25,326 bases of DNA from Competibacteraceae bacterium UBA3908 (GTDB lineage Bacteria > Pseudomonadota > Gammaproteobacteria > Competibacterales > Competibacteraceae). The notes beneath the pieces are model-generated. The model had not been told where the DNA came from. It did not search any database and saw only the letters and a list, made by a program, of their open reading frames with translations. The translations under genes were made by a program, and so were the position numbers. How positions within the stretch are numbered: the first letter of the stretch is position 1; every line of letters starts with the position of its first letter. The DNA is taken from NCBI GenBank assembly GCA_002391525.1, contig DGFE01000078.1, positions 1-25,326 on the forward strand, given 5' to 3'. Shown here piece after piece: positions 1 to 7,983 of this stretch.

Positions 1-306
1 CTGTCCGCCATCACGCTGGCCGAGTTGCGCTTCGGCATCGCCGCCAGCCAACGCCGCGCTGTCAACCTCGCCAAGCTGGAGCTGTTCCTCGCGACCTTTG
101 AAATCGCCCCCTTCGATGCGCCCGCCGCTGCCGCCTACGGCTCGCTGCGCGCGTATTTACAGGCGCGAGGTACGCCGATTGGGCCTCTGGATACGCTGAT
201 TGCGGCCCACGCCCTGGCGCTGGGCGCGATCATGGTGACCCACAATGTCCGCGAGTTTGGACGGGTTCCGGGCCTGACGATGGAAAACTGGCTAAATTCA
301 CCATGA
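1..306 (+). CDS. vapC: VapC-family PIN-domain toxin (5' end missing)
   Basis: The frame is open from the first base, so the N-terminus lies outside the window and about 100 residues are visible. The start of the visible part (LSAITLAELRFGI) matches the PIN-domain helix carrying a conserved acidic residue. The segment GTPIGPLDTLIAAHALALGA holds the next conserved Asp, and VTHNVREFGRVPGL is the usual VapC C-terminal signature, ending in ENWL. VapC proteins are about 130 residues long, so some 35 to 40 are missing. The family cuts RNA, often initiator tRNA or rRNA, and is held in check by a VapB antitoxin normally encoded just upstream, here out of view. The family assignment is strong; the RNA target cannot be read from the sequence. 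Confidence 0.85.
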   Translation: MSAITLAELRFGIAASQRRAVNLAKLELFLATFEIAPFDAPAAAAYGSLRAYLQARGTPIGPLDTLIAAHALALGAIMVTHNVREFGRVPGLTMENWLNSP

Positions 307-388
307 CCGCCTCATGACCGACCCGTAACGGGTACACTGTTCTGTGGACTGCTTTCCACGCTCCAGCAACCCGGATTAACTTTCCAGC

Positions 389-748
389 TCAGTCCGAGAT
401 GATGTCAACCTCGAATTGATCGTGATCGCGGTAATAGAGCAATTGATAGTCGCCTTCAGCGGTCGCGGCCTGCTTGAGCAGATCGTGTGATTGGGAATCA
501 ACCAACCGAAATTTGGGAATCAATAGCCGTGTCATTGGGAATTTAGACCCGGTTACGGCGCTTCCAAATCCCCACCGCAAGCGTTCCGGCAATGTCCGAA
601 ACCGCCGTGGCTTTTCATGCAGAGCTGCCAGGATGGCCACCTGCATCCGCTCCTTGCTCACCCGCACTACTTCAATCCAGCCGACGCATCGTGTCGGGTG
701 TCCGTCGTATTCTTGGCTCCATTCATCCACCCGACTGGAGCGCCTCAT
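389..748 (-). pseudogene. Possible DUF4143-type ATPase relic in a 119-codon ORF
   Basis: This frame ends with QLLYYRDHDQFEVDIISD, preceded by LLKQA. That resembles the C-terminal DUF4143 domain of prokaryotic AAA ATPases (a tyrosine-rich YYRD then an EVD motif), where the chain would normally continue for about 50 more residues; here it stops. The upstream two thirds do not resemble that family and run through a set of short direct repeats. The nominal start codon overlaps the start of the divergent AAA+ gene by two bases and has no obvious ribosome site. I read the last 35 or so codons (about 389-490) as a degraded gene fragment and the rest as chance open frame. A real small hypothetical protein is the alternative. 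Confidence 0.3.
491..556. repeat. Three direct repeats at exact 22-bp spacing
   Basis: The octamer TTGGGAAT occurs at 491, 513 and 535, each 22 bp apart. The first two copies share TTGGGAATCAA and the third shares only the octamer. The spacing is not a multiple of three, so coding constraint does not explain it. The repeats lie in a stretch of about 440 bp (307-746) with no confident gene. Apart from a short hairpin (ACCCGT-A-ACGGGT at 321-333) I see nothing else there. The role is unknown: two helical turns of spacing would suit tandem protein binding, and a rearrangement relic is equally possible. Confidence 0.6.
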
Positions 749-2945
749 GACTCTTTCTCATTTTCTGCAAGTCAGCACCCAACCCCTCCTGCCGCTGGAA
801 GACGACGACACCGCCGCCTATCGGGCGCTGCTGGGCCGCTGGCTGATTGACCTGGCCCTGCTGCTGGGCTGGGGGCGGAGCGGTCGTCGGTCTCACCCTT
901 TTCGCCAGCATCCCTGTTGGGATAACGACGAATTCCTGGCCCTGACTGGGCTGGCCGAATCCCACGATGAGTCCGATGAAGCGGATGAAGACGAGATCGA
1001 GTGTGGACGGTCCCGGTCGCCGGAGCGTTTCCTTCGTCTCCTCCAACAACGGCGCGCGGAACTGGCGCAGATCACTCTCAGCCCGGACTTGCCGCTGGTC
1101 CGCAACCTGGGCCTGCTCGCCGAGCTGCTGGGGCTGAACCCGGCCGAGCAAGCCATCCTCTGCTTCGCCATGTTCCTGAACGGGGATCGCACCTTCCATC
1201 AGGCCATCGCCCAGCAGTCGCAGGCCGCGAGCACCCCGTTTTTGCACGAGCTGCTGGCGCGGTTGACCGGCTTGGCGACGGCGGACGTGCGCGCGGCCTT
1301 GAGTCCCGACGGCACCCTGCTCGCCACCGGGCTGGTCCAGATGTCGTCCCGGATCGCCGATCTGGAAGACAAGCTCGGTTCGCGCAAGGATCTGGCAAAC
1401 ATTCTGTTGAGGCCGCACGCCGACGCCGAGGCGCTGATCGCCCGCTTCCTGAAGCGCTCACCCCGGCGCACCTTGACCGCGGCTAACTTCCCGCATCTCG
1501 CCAGGGACACCGCCGCCGCCGTCGGCCTGCTGCGGGCCGCGCTGGCGAACAAAATCGCCGGCACCAACCTGCTGCTGTACGGTCCCCCCGGCGTCGGCAA
1601 GACCGAATACGCCGCCGTACTGGCCGAGGCGGTGGGCGCGGAGCTGTACGAGGTGGATTACGCCGACGAGGACGGCGATCCGATCCGGTGCGAGCGGCGG
1701 TTGCGAGCGTTCAATCTGTGCCAGAGGCTGCTGGCCCGGCGCGACGACGCCCTGCTGCTGTTCGACGAGGTGGAGGACGTGTTCGAGCGCGACCCCTTCG
1801 ACCGGCTGTTCGGCGGGCGCGGCGACGGTGCCACCGCCGGCAAGGCGTGGATCAACCGCACCCTGGAAAACAACCCGGTGCCGGCGCTGTGGCTCACCAA
1901 CGACATCGGCTCGATGAACAGGGCCTACCTGCGCCGCTTCGATTACGCCATCCGCTTCACCGTGCCGCCCCAGTCGGTGCGGATCGAGATCGCCCGCCAC
2001 CATCTGGGCGACTGGGCCGGGGAGGACGACTGGCTGGCGCGGATCGCCGCCCAGGAACATCTGACTCCGGCGCAACTGGAGCGGGCCGCCAAGCTGGCCC
2101 GCCACGCCGGCGGCGGCGACCTGGACGCCCGCCGGGCGCTGGTGCTGCAAACCCTCGACCGCTCGGCGGCGCTGCTGGGCCAGAAGCGGGCGCCGGCCCG
2201 CAATCACGTCCCGACCGGCTATGACTTGCGCTTTCTCAACGTCGATCAGGATATTCCCAGGCTGATCGCAGCGCTGCAACGCCGCCCGCACGGCATTTTC
2301 TGCTTCCACGGTCCGGCCGGCACCGGCAAGTCGGAACTGGCCCGCCATATCGCCGATGCGCTGGAGAAACCGCTGCTGGTCAAGCGCGCCTCGGATTTAC
2401 TCGACATGTACCTGGGCCAGACCGAACAGCGCATCGCCGCGATGTTCGATGACGCCCGCCAGCGGGACGCGGTGCTGGTATTGGACGAGGCCGATTCCTT
2501 CCTGCGCGACCGGCGCGGCGCGCACCACTCCTGGGAAGTGACGCAGGTCAACGAGTTGCTGACCCAGATGGAGGCGTTCGACGGGATCTTCATCGCCACC
2601 ACCAACCTGATGGAGAGCCTGGACGCGGCCAGCCTGCGCCGCTTCCCCTGGAAAATCCGCTTCGACTACCTGAAGCCAGGCCAGCGCTGGGGTCTGTTTG
2701 CGCAGGAGTTCGTTCGGCTGGGTGGCGAGATCGCCCAGGCGGCGGTCTGGAAGGAATCGGTGCTGCGGCTCGACCGCCTCACGCCGGGCGACGTGGCCGC
2801 CGTGGTCCGCCAGTACGAACTGTGGGATGAAACTCCGAGCGCCAAGGAGTTCTGTCGGCGACTGGCCGCCGAGGTGGCGGCGAAAGCGGAAACCGGGGCG
2901 AGGACCATGTCGAACCGGCAAGCGAATACGGCGGCGTATGGGTGA
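747..2945 (+). CDS. Protein with two AAA+ ATPase domains, function unknown
   Basis: This 732-residue protein has two AAA+ modules. The first has Walker A GPPGVGKT (279-286), Walker B LLLFDE (336-341) and an arginine-finger-like LRRFDYAIRF. The second has Walker A GPAGTGKS (522-529), Walker B LVLDEA around D580-E581, and SLRRFPWKIRF. The N-terminal 250 residues look helical and I do not recognise them. Both modules keep the residues needed to bind and hydrolyse ATP, so a ring-forming remodelling ATPase is a fair inference, but no substrate or partner is evident. The start is the ATG at 747, with GGAG at 737-740 six bases upstream; the frame is open further upstream without a supported start. 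There are no signal peptide or membrane segments. The gene appears to stand alone and converges on the Uma2 gene. Confidence 0.85.
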   Translation: MTLSHFLQVSTQPLLPLEDDDTAAYRALLGRWLIDLALLLGWGRSGRRSHPFRQHPCWDNDEFLALTGLAESHDESDEADEDEIECGRSRSPERFLRLLQQRRAELAQITLSPDLPLVRNLGLLAELLGLNPAEQAILCFAMFLNGDRTFHQAIAQQSQAASTPFLHELLARLTGLATADVRAALSPDGTLLATGLVQMSSRIADLEDKLGSRKDLANILLRPHADAEALIARFLKRSPRRTLTAANFPHLARDTAAAVGLLRAALANKIAGTNLLLYGPPGVGKTEYAAVLAEAVGAELYEVDYADEDGDPIRCERRLRAFNLCQRLLARRDDALLLFDEVEDVFERDPFDRLFGGRGDGATAGKAWINRTLENNPVPALWLTNDIGSMNRAYLRRFDYAIRFTVPPQSVRIEIARHHLGDWAGEDDWLARIAAQEHLTPAQLERAAKLARHAGGGDLDARRALVLQTLDRSAALLGQKRAPARNHVPTGYDLRFLNVDQDIPRLIAALQRRPHGIFCFHGPAGTGKSELARHIADALEKPLLVKRASDLLDMYLGQTEQRIAAMFDDARQRDAVLVLDEADSFLRDRRGAHHSWEVTQVNELLTQMEAFDGIFIATTNLMESLDAASLRRFPWKIRFDYLKPGQRWGLFAQEFVRLGGEIAQAAVWKESVLRLDRLTPGDVAAVVRQYELWDETPSAKEFCRRLAAEVAAKAETGARTMSNRQANTAAYG

Positions 2946-2962
2946 AACCTGGAAGCCTGATG

Positions 2963-3030
2963 CGGCCCGGATGAAAGCCGGCGTGGGATCCGGGGAATTC
3001 CCCGGATTTCACTCCGCTCCATCCGGCTAC
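2963..3030. repeat. REP-like hairpin element between convergent genes
   Basis: The centre is a perfect 20-bp palindrome, ATCCGGGGAATTCCCCGGAT, at 2988-3007. Outer arms CGGATG (2968-2973) and CATCCG (3020-3025) extend it into a long imperfect stem. The wording (GCCCGGATG, ATCCGGGG, CCATCCGGCTAC) resembles dispersed REP elements found between genes in many gammaproteobacteria. It lies 17 bp after the AAA+ gene and 9 bp before the end of the Uma2 gene on the other strand, so it may act as a two-way transcription end or messenger stabiliser. Confidence 0.7.
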
Positions 3031-3039
3031 TTTTCACCC

Positions 3040-3582
3040 TCAATAAACGCCCTCGTAAAGCTCGTCCATCGACAGTGAAAACTCCACCGAACGCAATTCC
3101 ACCACGCCATCCGTGTGGACAGCGACCCGCCAGTCATCCGCTCGCCGGTAAATCTCGATGTATTTTGCTTCCTGCGAGACCAGCACGTATTCCTCCAGGC
3201 TGTCGATTTGCTGATAGGCCAAGCGTTTTTTATGCCGGTCCTTGTGAGTTGTGGAGTTGGACAGGACTTCGACAATCAGTTTTGGCTCCTTGCAGAGTAA
3301 ATCCTGATTTTCCTGCTGAGCGCAAGTGACGACCACGTCGGGATAGAAAATATCCACGGCCACTTGGACCTTGAAATCCGAAGACAAAACCACACAAGGC
3401 GTTTTATCAAGGTGGTTGGATAACTTCGTTACCAGTCGCGTAATCAGTCGCGCGTGAGCGAAGGTTCCACCAGTCATGGCGATGATTTGACCGTCCAGCA
3501 ATTCATGCCGGGTATCCTGCTGGTTTTCCCATTCGAGAAATTCAGGGACACTTAAATACCTGGGCTTGACGACAGCATTCAT
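3040..3582 (-). CDS. Uma2-family (DUF820) putative endonuclease
   Basis: This 180-residue protein has the Uma2 pattern: SVPEFLEWE near the N-terminus, HELLDGQIIAMTGGT, then the PD-(D/E)XK-like core with YPDVVVTC and PKLIVEVLSNST, followed by KRLAYQQIDSLEEYVLVSQ. The Asp of the first and the Glu of the second are the expected metal ligands. Length is typical (about 180-200). The ATG at 3582 has GGGAG about nine bases upstream; a much longer upstream open frame merely runs antisense-like through the mutase gene. It starts 23 bp after the phosphomannomutase gene on the same strand, so it may be read through from the sugar-nucleotide operon, though I see no functional link. The family is often multicopy and associated with mobile DNA; its target is unknown. 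Confidence 0.85.
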   Translation of the reverse strand: MNAVVKPRYLSVPEFLEWENQQDTRHELLDGQIIAMTGGTFAHARLITRLVTKLSNHLDKTPCVVLSSDFKVQVAVDIFYPDVVVTCAQQENQDLLCKEPKLIVEVLSNSTTHKDRHKKRLAYQQIDSLEEYVLVSQEAKYIEIYRRADDWRVAVHTDGVVELRSVEFSLSMDELYEGVY

Positions 3583-3605
3583 GACGGTGTTCTCCCAATA
3601 TGTGC

Positions 3606-4958
3606 TCAACCACCAATCAGCGCCCGCAATTCCCCGGTCCGACGTTCCAGCAATCCGGCGTCGCCGCGCGTTTCCACGTTCAGTCGCAACAGCGGCTCGG
3701 TGTTGGAGCAACGCAGATTGAACCGCCAGTCGGGAAATTCCAGACTGACGCCGTCGGTTTCGTCCAACGCCGGTTCTTGCCCGGCGTAGGCGGCCAGGAT
3801 TTCCCGGATTTTGGCCGGCGCGTCGGCCACCCGGAAATTGATCTCGCCGCTGCACGGAAACGCCCGCATCCGCGCGTCCACCAGCGCCGCCAGCGATTGG
3901 CCACGCCGGCTCAACAGTTCGGCGATCAACAGCCACGGAATCATGCCGCTGTCGCAATAGGCGAAGTCGCGAAAGTAGTGATGGGCGCTCATTTCGCCGC
4001 CGTACAGCGCATCCTCCAGCCGCATCCGCTCCTTGATGAAAGCGTGGCCGGTCTTGCTCTGGACCGGGACGCCGCCCGCCGCCCGCACCTGTTCGATGGT
4101 GTTCCAGGTCAAGCGCGGATCGTGGATGATTTTCGCGCCCGGTTGCCGCGCCAGCAGGGTTTCCGCCAGCAAGCCGACCAGATAATAACCCTCGATGAAA
4201 CGGCCCGAGGCGTCGAAAAAGAAACAGCGGTCGAAATCGCCGTCCCAGGCCAGCCCCAGGTCCGCGCCGTGCTCGCGCACCGCTTGCGCCGTGGCGTCGC
4301 GGCATTCCGGCAGCAGGGGATTGGGAATGCCGTGCGGGAACGTACCGTCCGGTTCATGGTGAATCTTGATGAACTGGAACGGCAAATGCGGCTCCAGCGC
4401 GTCGATGATCGGCCCCGCCCCGCCGTTGCCGGCGTTGACCACGATCTTGAGCGGTTTGAGCATATCGGGATCGATATAGCTCAGCAGATGCGCGACGTAA
4501 TCGCCCTTGTCCGGCCGCTCGACGAGGGCGCCGCGTCGTCTGGATGCTGGAAATCGGTTGCGCGCCGCCAGATCGCGAATGGCGAACAGGCCGCTGTCGC
4601 CGCTGATCGGCTTGGCCTGTTCGCGCACCAGCTTCATGCCATTGTAATCCATCGGATTATGGCTGGCGGTGACCATGATCCCGCCGTCGAGCTGGTGATG
4701 GAAAGCGGCGAAATAAATCTCCTCCGTACCACACAGACCGATGTCCAGCACGCCCGCGCCGCCGTCCAGCAGGCCCTCGGCCACCGCCGCGCTCAAGGCC
4801 GGACTGCTCGGTCGCACATCGTGACCGACCGCCACCCGTCGCGGTTGCAGCAGGGCGGCATAGGCTCGCCCGATACGATAGGCCAGATCCTCGTTCAGCT
4901 CATCGGGAACCCGCCCGCGAACGTCATAAGCCTTGAAACACGCCAGTTCGCCGCTCAT
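3606..4958 (-). CDS. manB: Phosphomannomutase / phosphoglucomutase
   Basis: This 450-residue alpha-D-phosphohexomutase converts mannose-6-phosphate to mannose-1-phosphate, and in many relatives also interconverts glucose phosphates. The N-terminal FKAYDVRGRVP is diagnostic. The phosphoserine loop TASHNPMDYNGMK places the catalytic Ser at residue 99. The Mg-binding loop DGDFDR is at 239-244. The sugar-binding loop GEMSAHHYF follows, and a C-terminal domain contains LRCSNTEPLLRLNVE, the phosphate-contacting segment. Nothing essential is missing. The ATG at 4958 is preferred because the family begins just before FKAYD; an upstream in-frame start would add 20 atypical residues. It follows manC by only 7 bp, so the two are almost certainly co-transcribed. 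The product feeds ManC. Names used for this gene include manB, cpsG and algC. Confidence 0.93.
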   Translation of the reverse strand: MSGELACFKAYDVRGRVPDELNEDLAYRIGRAYAALLQPRRVAVGHDVRPSSPALSAAVAEGLLDGGAGVLDIGLCGTEEIYFAAFHHQLDGGIMVTASHNPMDYNGMKLVREQAKPISGDSGLFAIRDLAARNRFPASRRRGALVERPDKGDYVAHLLSYIDPDMLKPLKIVVNAGNGGAGPIIDALEPHLPFQFIKIHHEPDGTFPHGIPNPLLPECRDATAQAVREHGADLGLAWDGDFDRCFFFDASGRFIEGYYLVGLLAETLLARQPGAKIIHDPRLTWNTIEQVRAAGGVPVQSKTGHAFIKERMRLEDALYGGEMSAHHYFRDFAYCDSGMIPWLLIAELLSRRGQSLAALVDARMRAFPCSGEINFRVADAPAKIREILAAYAGQEPALDETDGVSLEFPDWRFNLRCSNTEPLLRLNVETRGDAGLLERRTGELRALIGG

Positions 4959-4965
4959 CGTCGTC

Positions 4966-6390
4966 TCACGCCTCGCTGTTCCCCCGCCCGTACACGTCCT
5001 CGAAGCGAACGATGTCATCCTCGCCCAGATAGCTGCCCGATTGCACCTCGATGATCTCCAGCGGAATCTTGCCGGGGTTGGTCAATCGGTGCTGGACGCC
5101 GACCGGGATGTAGGTGGACTGGTTTTCGGTCAGCAGAAACACCTCGTCGCCACGGTGAACGCGGGCGGTGCCGCTGACCACCACCCAATGCTCGGCGCGG
5201 TGATGGTGCATCTGCGAGGAGATACAGGCGCCGGGCCTGACCATGATCCGTTTGACCTGGAAGCGCCGGTCGAAATCAATCGAGTCGTAACAGCCCCAGG
5301 GTCGGTAAACCTTGCGATGGAACCGGCCCTCCGGGCGCTGGCTCGCCTTGAGCCGGTCCACCACCGCCTTGACTTCCTGCACCCGCTCCTTGCTGGCGAC
5401 CAGCACGGCGTCGGCGGTTTCCACCACCACCAGATTGTCCACCCCGACCGTGGTCACCAGCCGCGTGGCGGCGTCCACGTAGGTATCGCGGGTGTCGACC
5501 GCGATCACGTCGCCGCGAATGATGTTGCCGTCGCCGTCGCGTTCGCCCACGTCCCACAACGCCGACCAGGACCCGACATCGTTCCAGCCCACCGCCAACG
5601 GCATCACCACCGCATGGTCGGTTTTCTCCATCACCGCGTAGTCGATGGAATCCTTGGGGCAGGCGGCGAAGGTTTTGCGGTCCAGCCACAGGAAATCCGT
5701 ATCGGCCCGGCCGGTGGCGAGCGCCTGCTGGCAGGCGGCCAGCATCGCCGGGGCCAGGCGCTCCAGTTCCGCCAGGAAGGCCGAGGCACGGAACATGAAC
5801 ATGCCGCTGTTCCAGTAGTAGTCGCCGGATTCCAGATAATGCTGGGCGGTGGCAAGGTCGGGCTTCTCGACGAAACGCTCCACCGCGCACACCCTGGATT
5901 CGTCCAGCGGCGGGCCGGCCTTGATATAGCCATAGCCGGTTTCCGGCACGGTGGGCACGATACCGAAGGTGATCAGCCACCCCGCCTCGGCATGGGGCGC
6001 GACCTGCCGCACCGCGGCGCGAAAGCCCTCGACATCGGCGATGACGTGATCGGCGGGCAGAATCAGCAAGGTCGGGTCGGTGCCCTCACGCTGGGCGTGC
6101 AGGGCCGCCACCGCGACCGCTGGCGCGGTGTTGCGCCCGACCGGTTCCAGAATCACCGCCGCCGGCTGGATGCCGACCGCGCGCAACTGCTCGGCGACCA
6201 TGAAGCGATGTTCCTCGTTGCACACCACCAGCGGCGCGGTCGCGTCGGCCAGACCGGCGATGCGTAACGCGGTGTTCTGCAACAGGGTCCGCCGGTCCAC
6301 CAGCGGCAGGAATTGCTTGGGATAAGCCTCGCGCGACAGCGGCCACAACCGGGTGCCGCTGCCGCCGGACAGGATGACGGGGATAATCAT
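4966..6390 (-). CDS. manC: Mannose-1-phosphate guanylyltransferase / mannose-6-phosphate isomerase
   Basis: This 474-residue bifunctional type II enzyme makes GDP-mannose. The nucleotidyltransferase half opens with MIIPVILSGGSGTRLWPLSR, the GTP-binding signature, followed by YPKQFLPL. The C-terminal cupin half, with QMHHHRAEHWVVVSGTA (His at 395-397), carries the metal-binding mannose-6-phosphate isomerase site. Having both halves means one protein can isomerise fructose-6-phosphate and later charge mannose-1-phosphate, with the mutase next door supplying the middle step. The start overlaps the end of ugd by 4 bp (ATGA), indicating translational coupling. Length matches AlgA, CpsB and XanB. 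GDP-mannose would serve alginate-like, colanic-like or O-antigen polymers; no glycosyltransferases are in view to say which. Confidence 0.95.
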   Translation of the reverse strand: MIIPVILSGGSGTRLWPLSREAYPKQFLPLVDRRTLLQNTALRIAGLADATAPLVVCNEEHRFMVAEQLRAVGIQPAAVILEPVGRNTAPAVAVAALHAQREGTDPTLLILPADHVIADVEGFRAAVRQVAPHAEAGWLITFGIVPTVPETGYGYIKAGPPLDESRVCAVERFVEKPDLATAQHYLESGDYYWNSGMFMFRASAFLAELERLAPAMLAACQQALATGRADTDFLWLDRKTFAACPKDSIDYAVMEKTDHAVVMPLAVGWNDVGSWSALWDVGERDGDGNIIRGDVIAVDTRDTYVDAATRLVTTVGVDNLVVVETADAVLVASKERVQEVKAVVDRLKASQRPEGRFHRKVYRPWGCYDSIDFDRRFQVKRIMVRPGACISSQMHHHRAEHWVVVSGTARVHRGDEVFLLTENQSTYIPVGVQHRLTNPGKIPLEIIEVQSGSYLGEDDIVRFEDVYGRGNSEA

Positions 6391-7718
6391 GGTTGTTCGC
6401 CTCGGCCGATGGCGTAGTAGACAAAGCCCGCTTCGCGCAGATAGTCGGGATCGTAGAGATTGCGGCCGTCGAAGATCAGCGGCTGCTTGAGCTGGCGGCC
6501 GATGGCGTCGAAATCGGGACTGCGGAACAGGCTCCATTCGGTGACGATGACCAGCGCGTCGGCGCCGGGCAGCGCATCCATCGGCCGGTCGCACAACCGG
6601 AAATCGGATCGTTCGCCGTAAATCCGGCGGACTTCCTTCATCGCCGCCGGATCGTAGGCCCGGACCGTGCAGCCTTCCCGCCACAACGCTTCCAGCAGAT
6701 TGCGGCTGGGCGCTTCGCGCATGTCGTCGGTGCCGGGTTTGAAGGCCAGCCCCCACAGCGCGAAGGTCCGTCCGCGCAGATCGCCCTTGAAATGGCGCTG
6801 GAGCTTCGCGAACAGGACGTTCTTCTGCCGCTCGTTGACCGCTTCCACCGCCTGGAGCAGGGTGGCTTCGTAGTTCGCCGCCCGGGCGGTGTATTCCAGG
6901 GCTTTGACGTCCTTCGGAAAACAACTGCCCCCGTATCCCGCGCCCGGATAGATGAAGTGGTAGCCGATGCGCGGGTCGGCGCCGATGCCCACCCGGACCT
7001 TCTCGATGTCGGCGCCCAACCGCTCGGCCAGATTGGCCATCTCGTTCATGAAGCTGATCTTGGTCGCCAGCATGGCGTTGGCGGCGTACTTGGTCAGTTC
7101 CGCCGAGCGCACGTCCATCTCGATCAGCCGGTCGCGGTTGCGATTGAACGGCGCGTACAGATTGCGCAGTTGTACGGTGGCCCGGTGGTCGTCGCTGCCG
7201 ACGATGATCCGGTCGGGTCGCATGAAGTCCTGGATCGCCGCCCCTTCCTTGAGAAATTCCGGGTTGGAAACCACCGAGAACGGGATGTCCCGGCCACGTT
7301 CGGCGAGCGCGGCGGCGATGGTCTCGCGCACCAGGTCGGCGGTGCCCACCGGCACGGTGGATTTGTTGACCACCACCCGGTACTCCTCCAGATGTTGGCC
7401 GATGGAGCGGGCGACGGCGCGCACATGCTGCAAGTCGGCGGAACCGTCTTCGTCGGGCGGGGTGCCGACCGCGATGAACTGGAACAGGCCGTGGGCGACG
7501 CCTGCCGCGATATCGGTGGTAAATTGCAGCCGGCCGCTGTCGCCGTTACGCTGAACCAGGTCGTCGAGACCGGGTTCGTGAATCGGGATTTCGCCGCGCT
7601 TGAGCATTTCGACCTTGCGCGGGTCCACGTCCACGCACAGCACGTCGTTGCCGACCTCGGCGAAGCAGGCGCCGGTGACCAGCCCGACATAGCCAGAGCC
7701 AAAAATCGTGATTTTCAT
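6387..7718 (-). CDS. ugd: UDP-glucose 6-dehydrogenase
   Basis: This 443-residue enzyme oxidises UDP-glucose to UDP-glucuronate with two NAD+. The N-terminus MKITIFGSGYVGLVTGACFAE is the Rossmann NAD-binding loop. The catalytic thiol is Cys266 in GYGGSCFPKDVKAL. GLAFKPGTDDMREAPS begins the C-terminal UDP-binding domain. Length and order match Ugd/TuaD proteins. It is the first gene of a minus-strand run ugd-manC-manB, with a 4-bp overlap into manC, so the run supplies both an acidic sugar and mannose. The leader on the minus strand holds a hairpin (7779-7794) and palindromes. The ribosome site is weak (GAG about 11 bases upstream). Confidence 0.95.
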   Translation of the reverse strand: MKITIFGSGYVGLVTGACFAEVGNDVLCVDVDPRKVEMLKRGEIPIHEPGLDDLVQRNGDSGRLQFTTDIAAGVAHGLFQFIAVGTPPDEDGSADLQHVRAVARSIGQHLEEYRVVVNKSTVPVGTADLVRETIAAALAERGRDIPFSVVSNPEFLKEGAAIQDFMRPDRIIVGSDDHRATVQLRNLYAPFNRNRDRLIEMDVRSAELTKYAANAMLATKISFMNEMANLAERLGADIEKVRVGIGADPRIGYHFIYPGAGYGGSCFPKDVKALEYTARAANYEATLLQAVEAVNERQKNVLFAKLQRHFKGDLRGRTFALWGLAFKPGTDDMREAPSRNLLEALWREGCTVRAYDPAAMKEVRRIYGERSDFRLCDRPMDALPGADALVIVTEWSLFRSPDFDAIGRQLKQPLIFDGRNLYDPDYLREAGFVYYAIGRGEQP

Positions 7719-7778
7719 GTTTCATCGCACTCGGGTTGGGAATCTTCAAGGGTTGCACGAAGCGGTATTTTCCCGGCG

Positions 7779-7864
7779 CCCGGTGTTGACCGGGAGCTCG
7801 TGGATTCGAGCCTTTGGGCGCCCAATTTACCACACCGCTGGACGGGAACGGCGCGCGCCGTTCC
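7779..7864. promoter_or_regulatory. Cluster of palindromes in the ugd/oxidoreductase divergent region
   Basis: The 265-bp spacer 7719-7983 separates ugd (minus) from the oxidoreductase (plus). It holds a hairpin CCCGGT-gttg-ACCGGG at 7779-7794, a perfect 12-bp palindrome TTGGGCGCCCAA at 7814-7825, and a perfect 20-bp palindrome GGAACGGCGCGCGCCGTTCC at 7845-7864. All lie upstream of both start codons. They are plausible operators or RNA structures; I do not match them to a known regulator. In the ugd messenger the first would fall about 60-75 bases before the start codon. Confidence 0.5.
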
Positions 7865-7950
7865 GATACACCGCCGGCTTGCGCCAGGCTCCCGCTTCGG
7901 CATCGATCACCCGGCGGCGAGCCCGCGCCGGAGACCAGCCCGGAACGCGT

Positions 7951-7975
7951 TATAGTGAATGGCTTTCAAGCGAGG
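7951..7975 (+). promoter_or_regulatory. Putative -10 box and ribosome site of the oxidoreductase gene
   Basis: TATAGT at 7951-7956 is a good -10 hexamer. A -35 at normal spacing is not convincing, so the promoter may need an activator. GAGG at 7972-7975 lies eight bases before the ATG at 7984 and supports that start over the longer open frame upstream. Confidence 0.4.
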
Positions 7976-7983
7976 AAACAACG

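Noticed and set aside
474..746. A 91-codon N-terminal extension of the AAA+ protein
   Set aside because: The extension crosses the 22-bp repeats and has no ribosome site, whereas the ATG at 747 has GGAG at ideal spacing.
3600..6267. Long plus-strand open frames of 444-484 codons opposite the mutase and manC genes
   Set aside because: They are antisense shadows typical of GC-rich coding DNA. The minus-strand frames carry complete family motifs, and the plus frames show none.
6393..7955. A 520-codon plus-strand frame opposite ugd
   Set aside because: Ugd on the minus strand has an intact NAD loop and catalytic cysteine; the opposite frame has low-complexity composition and no recognisable domain.
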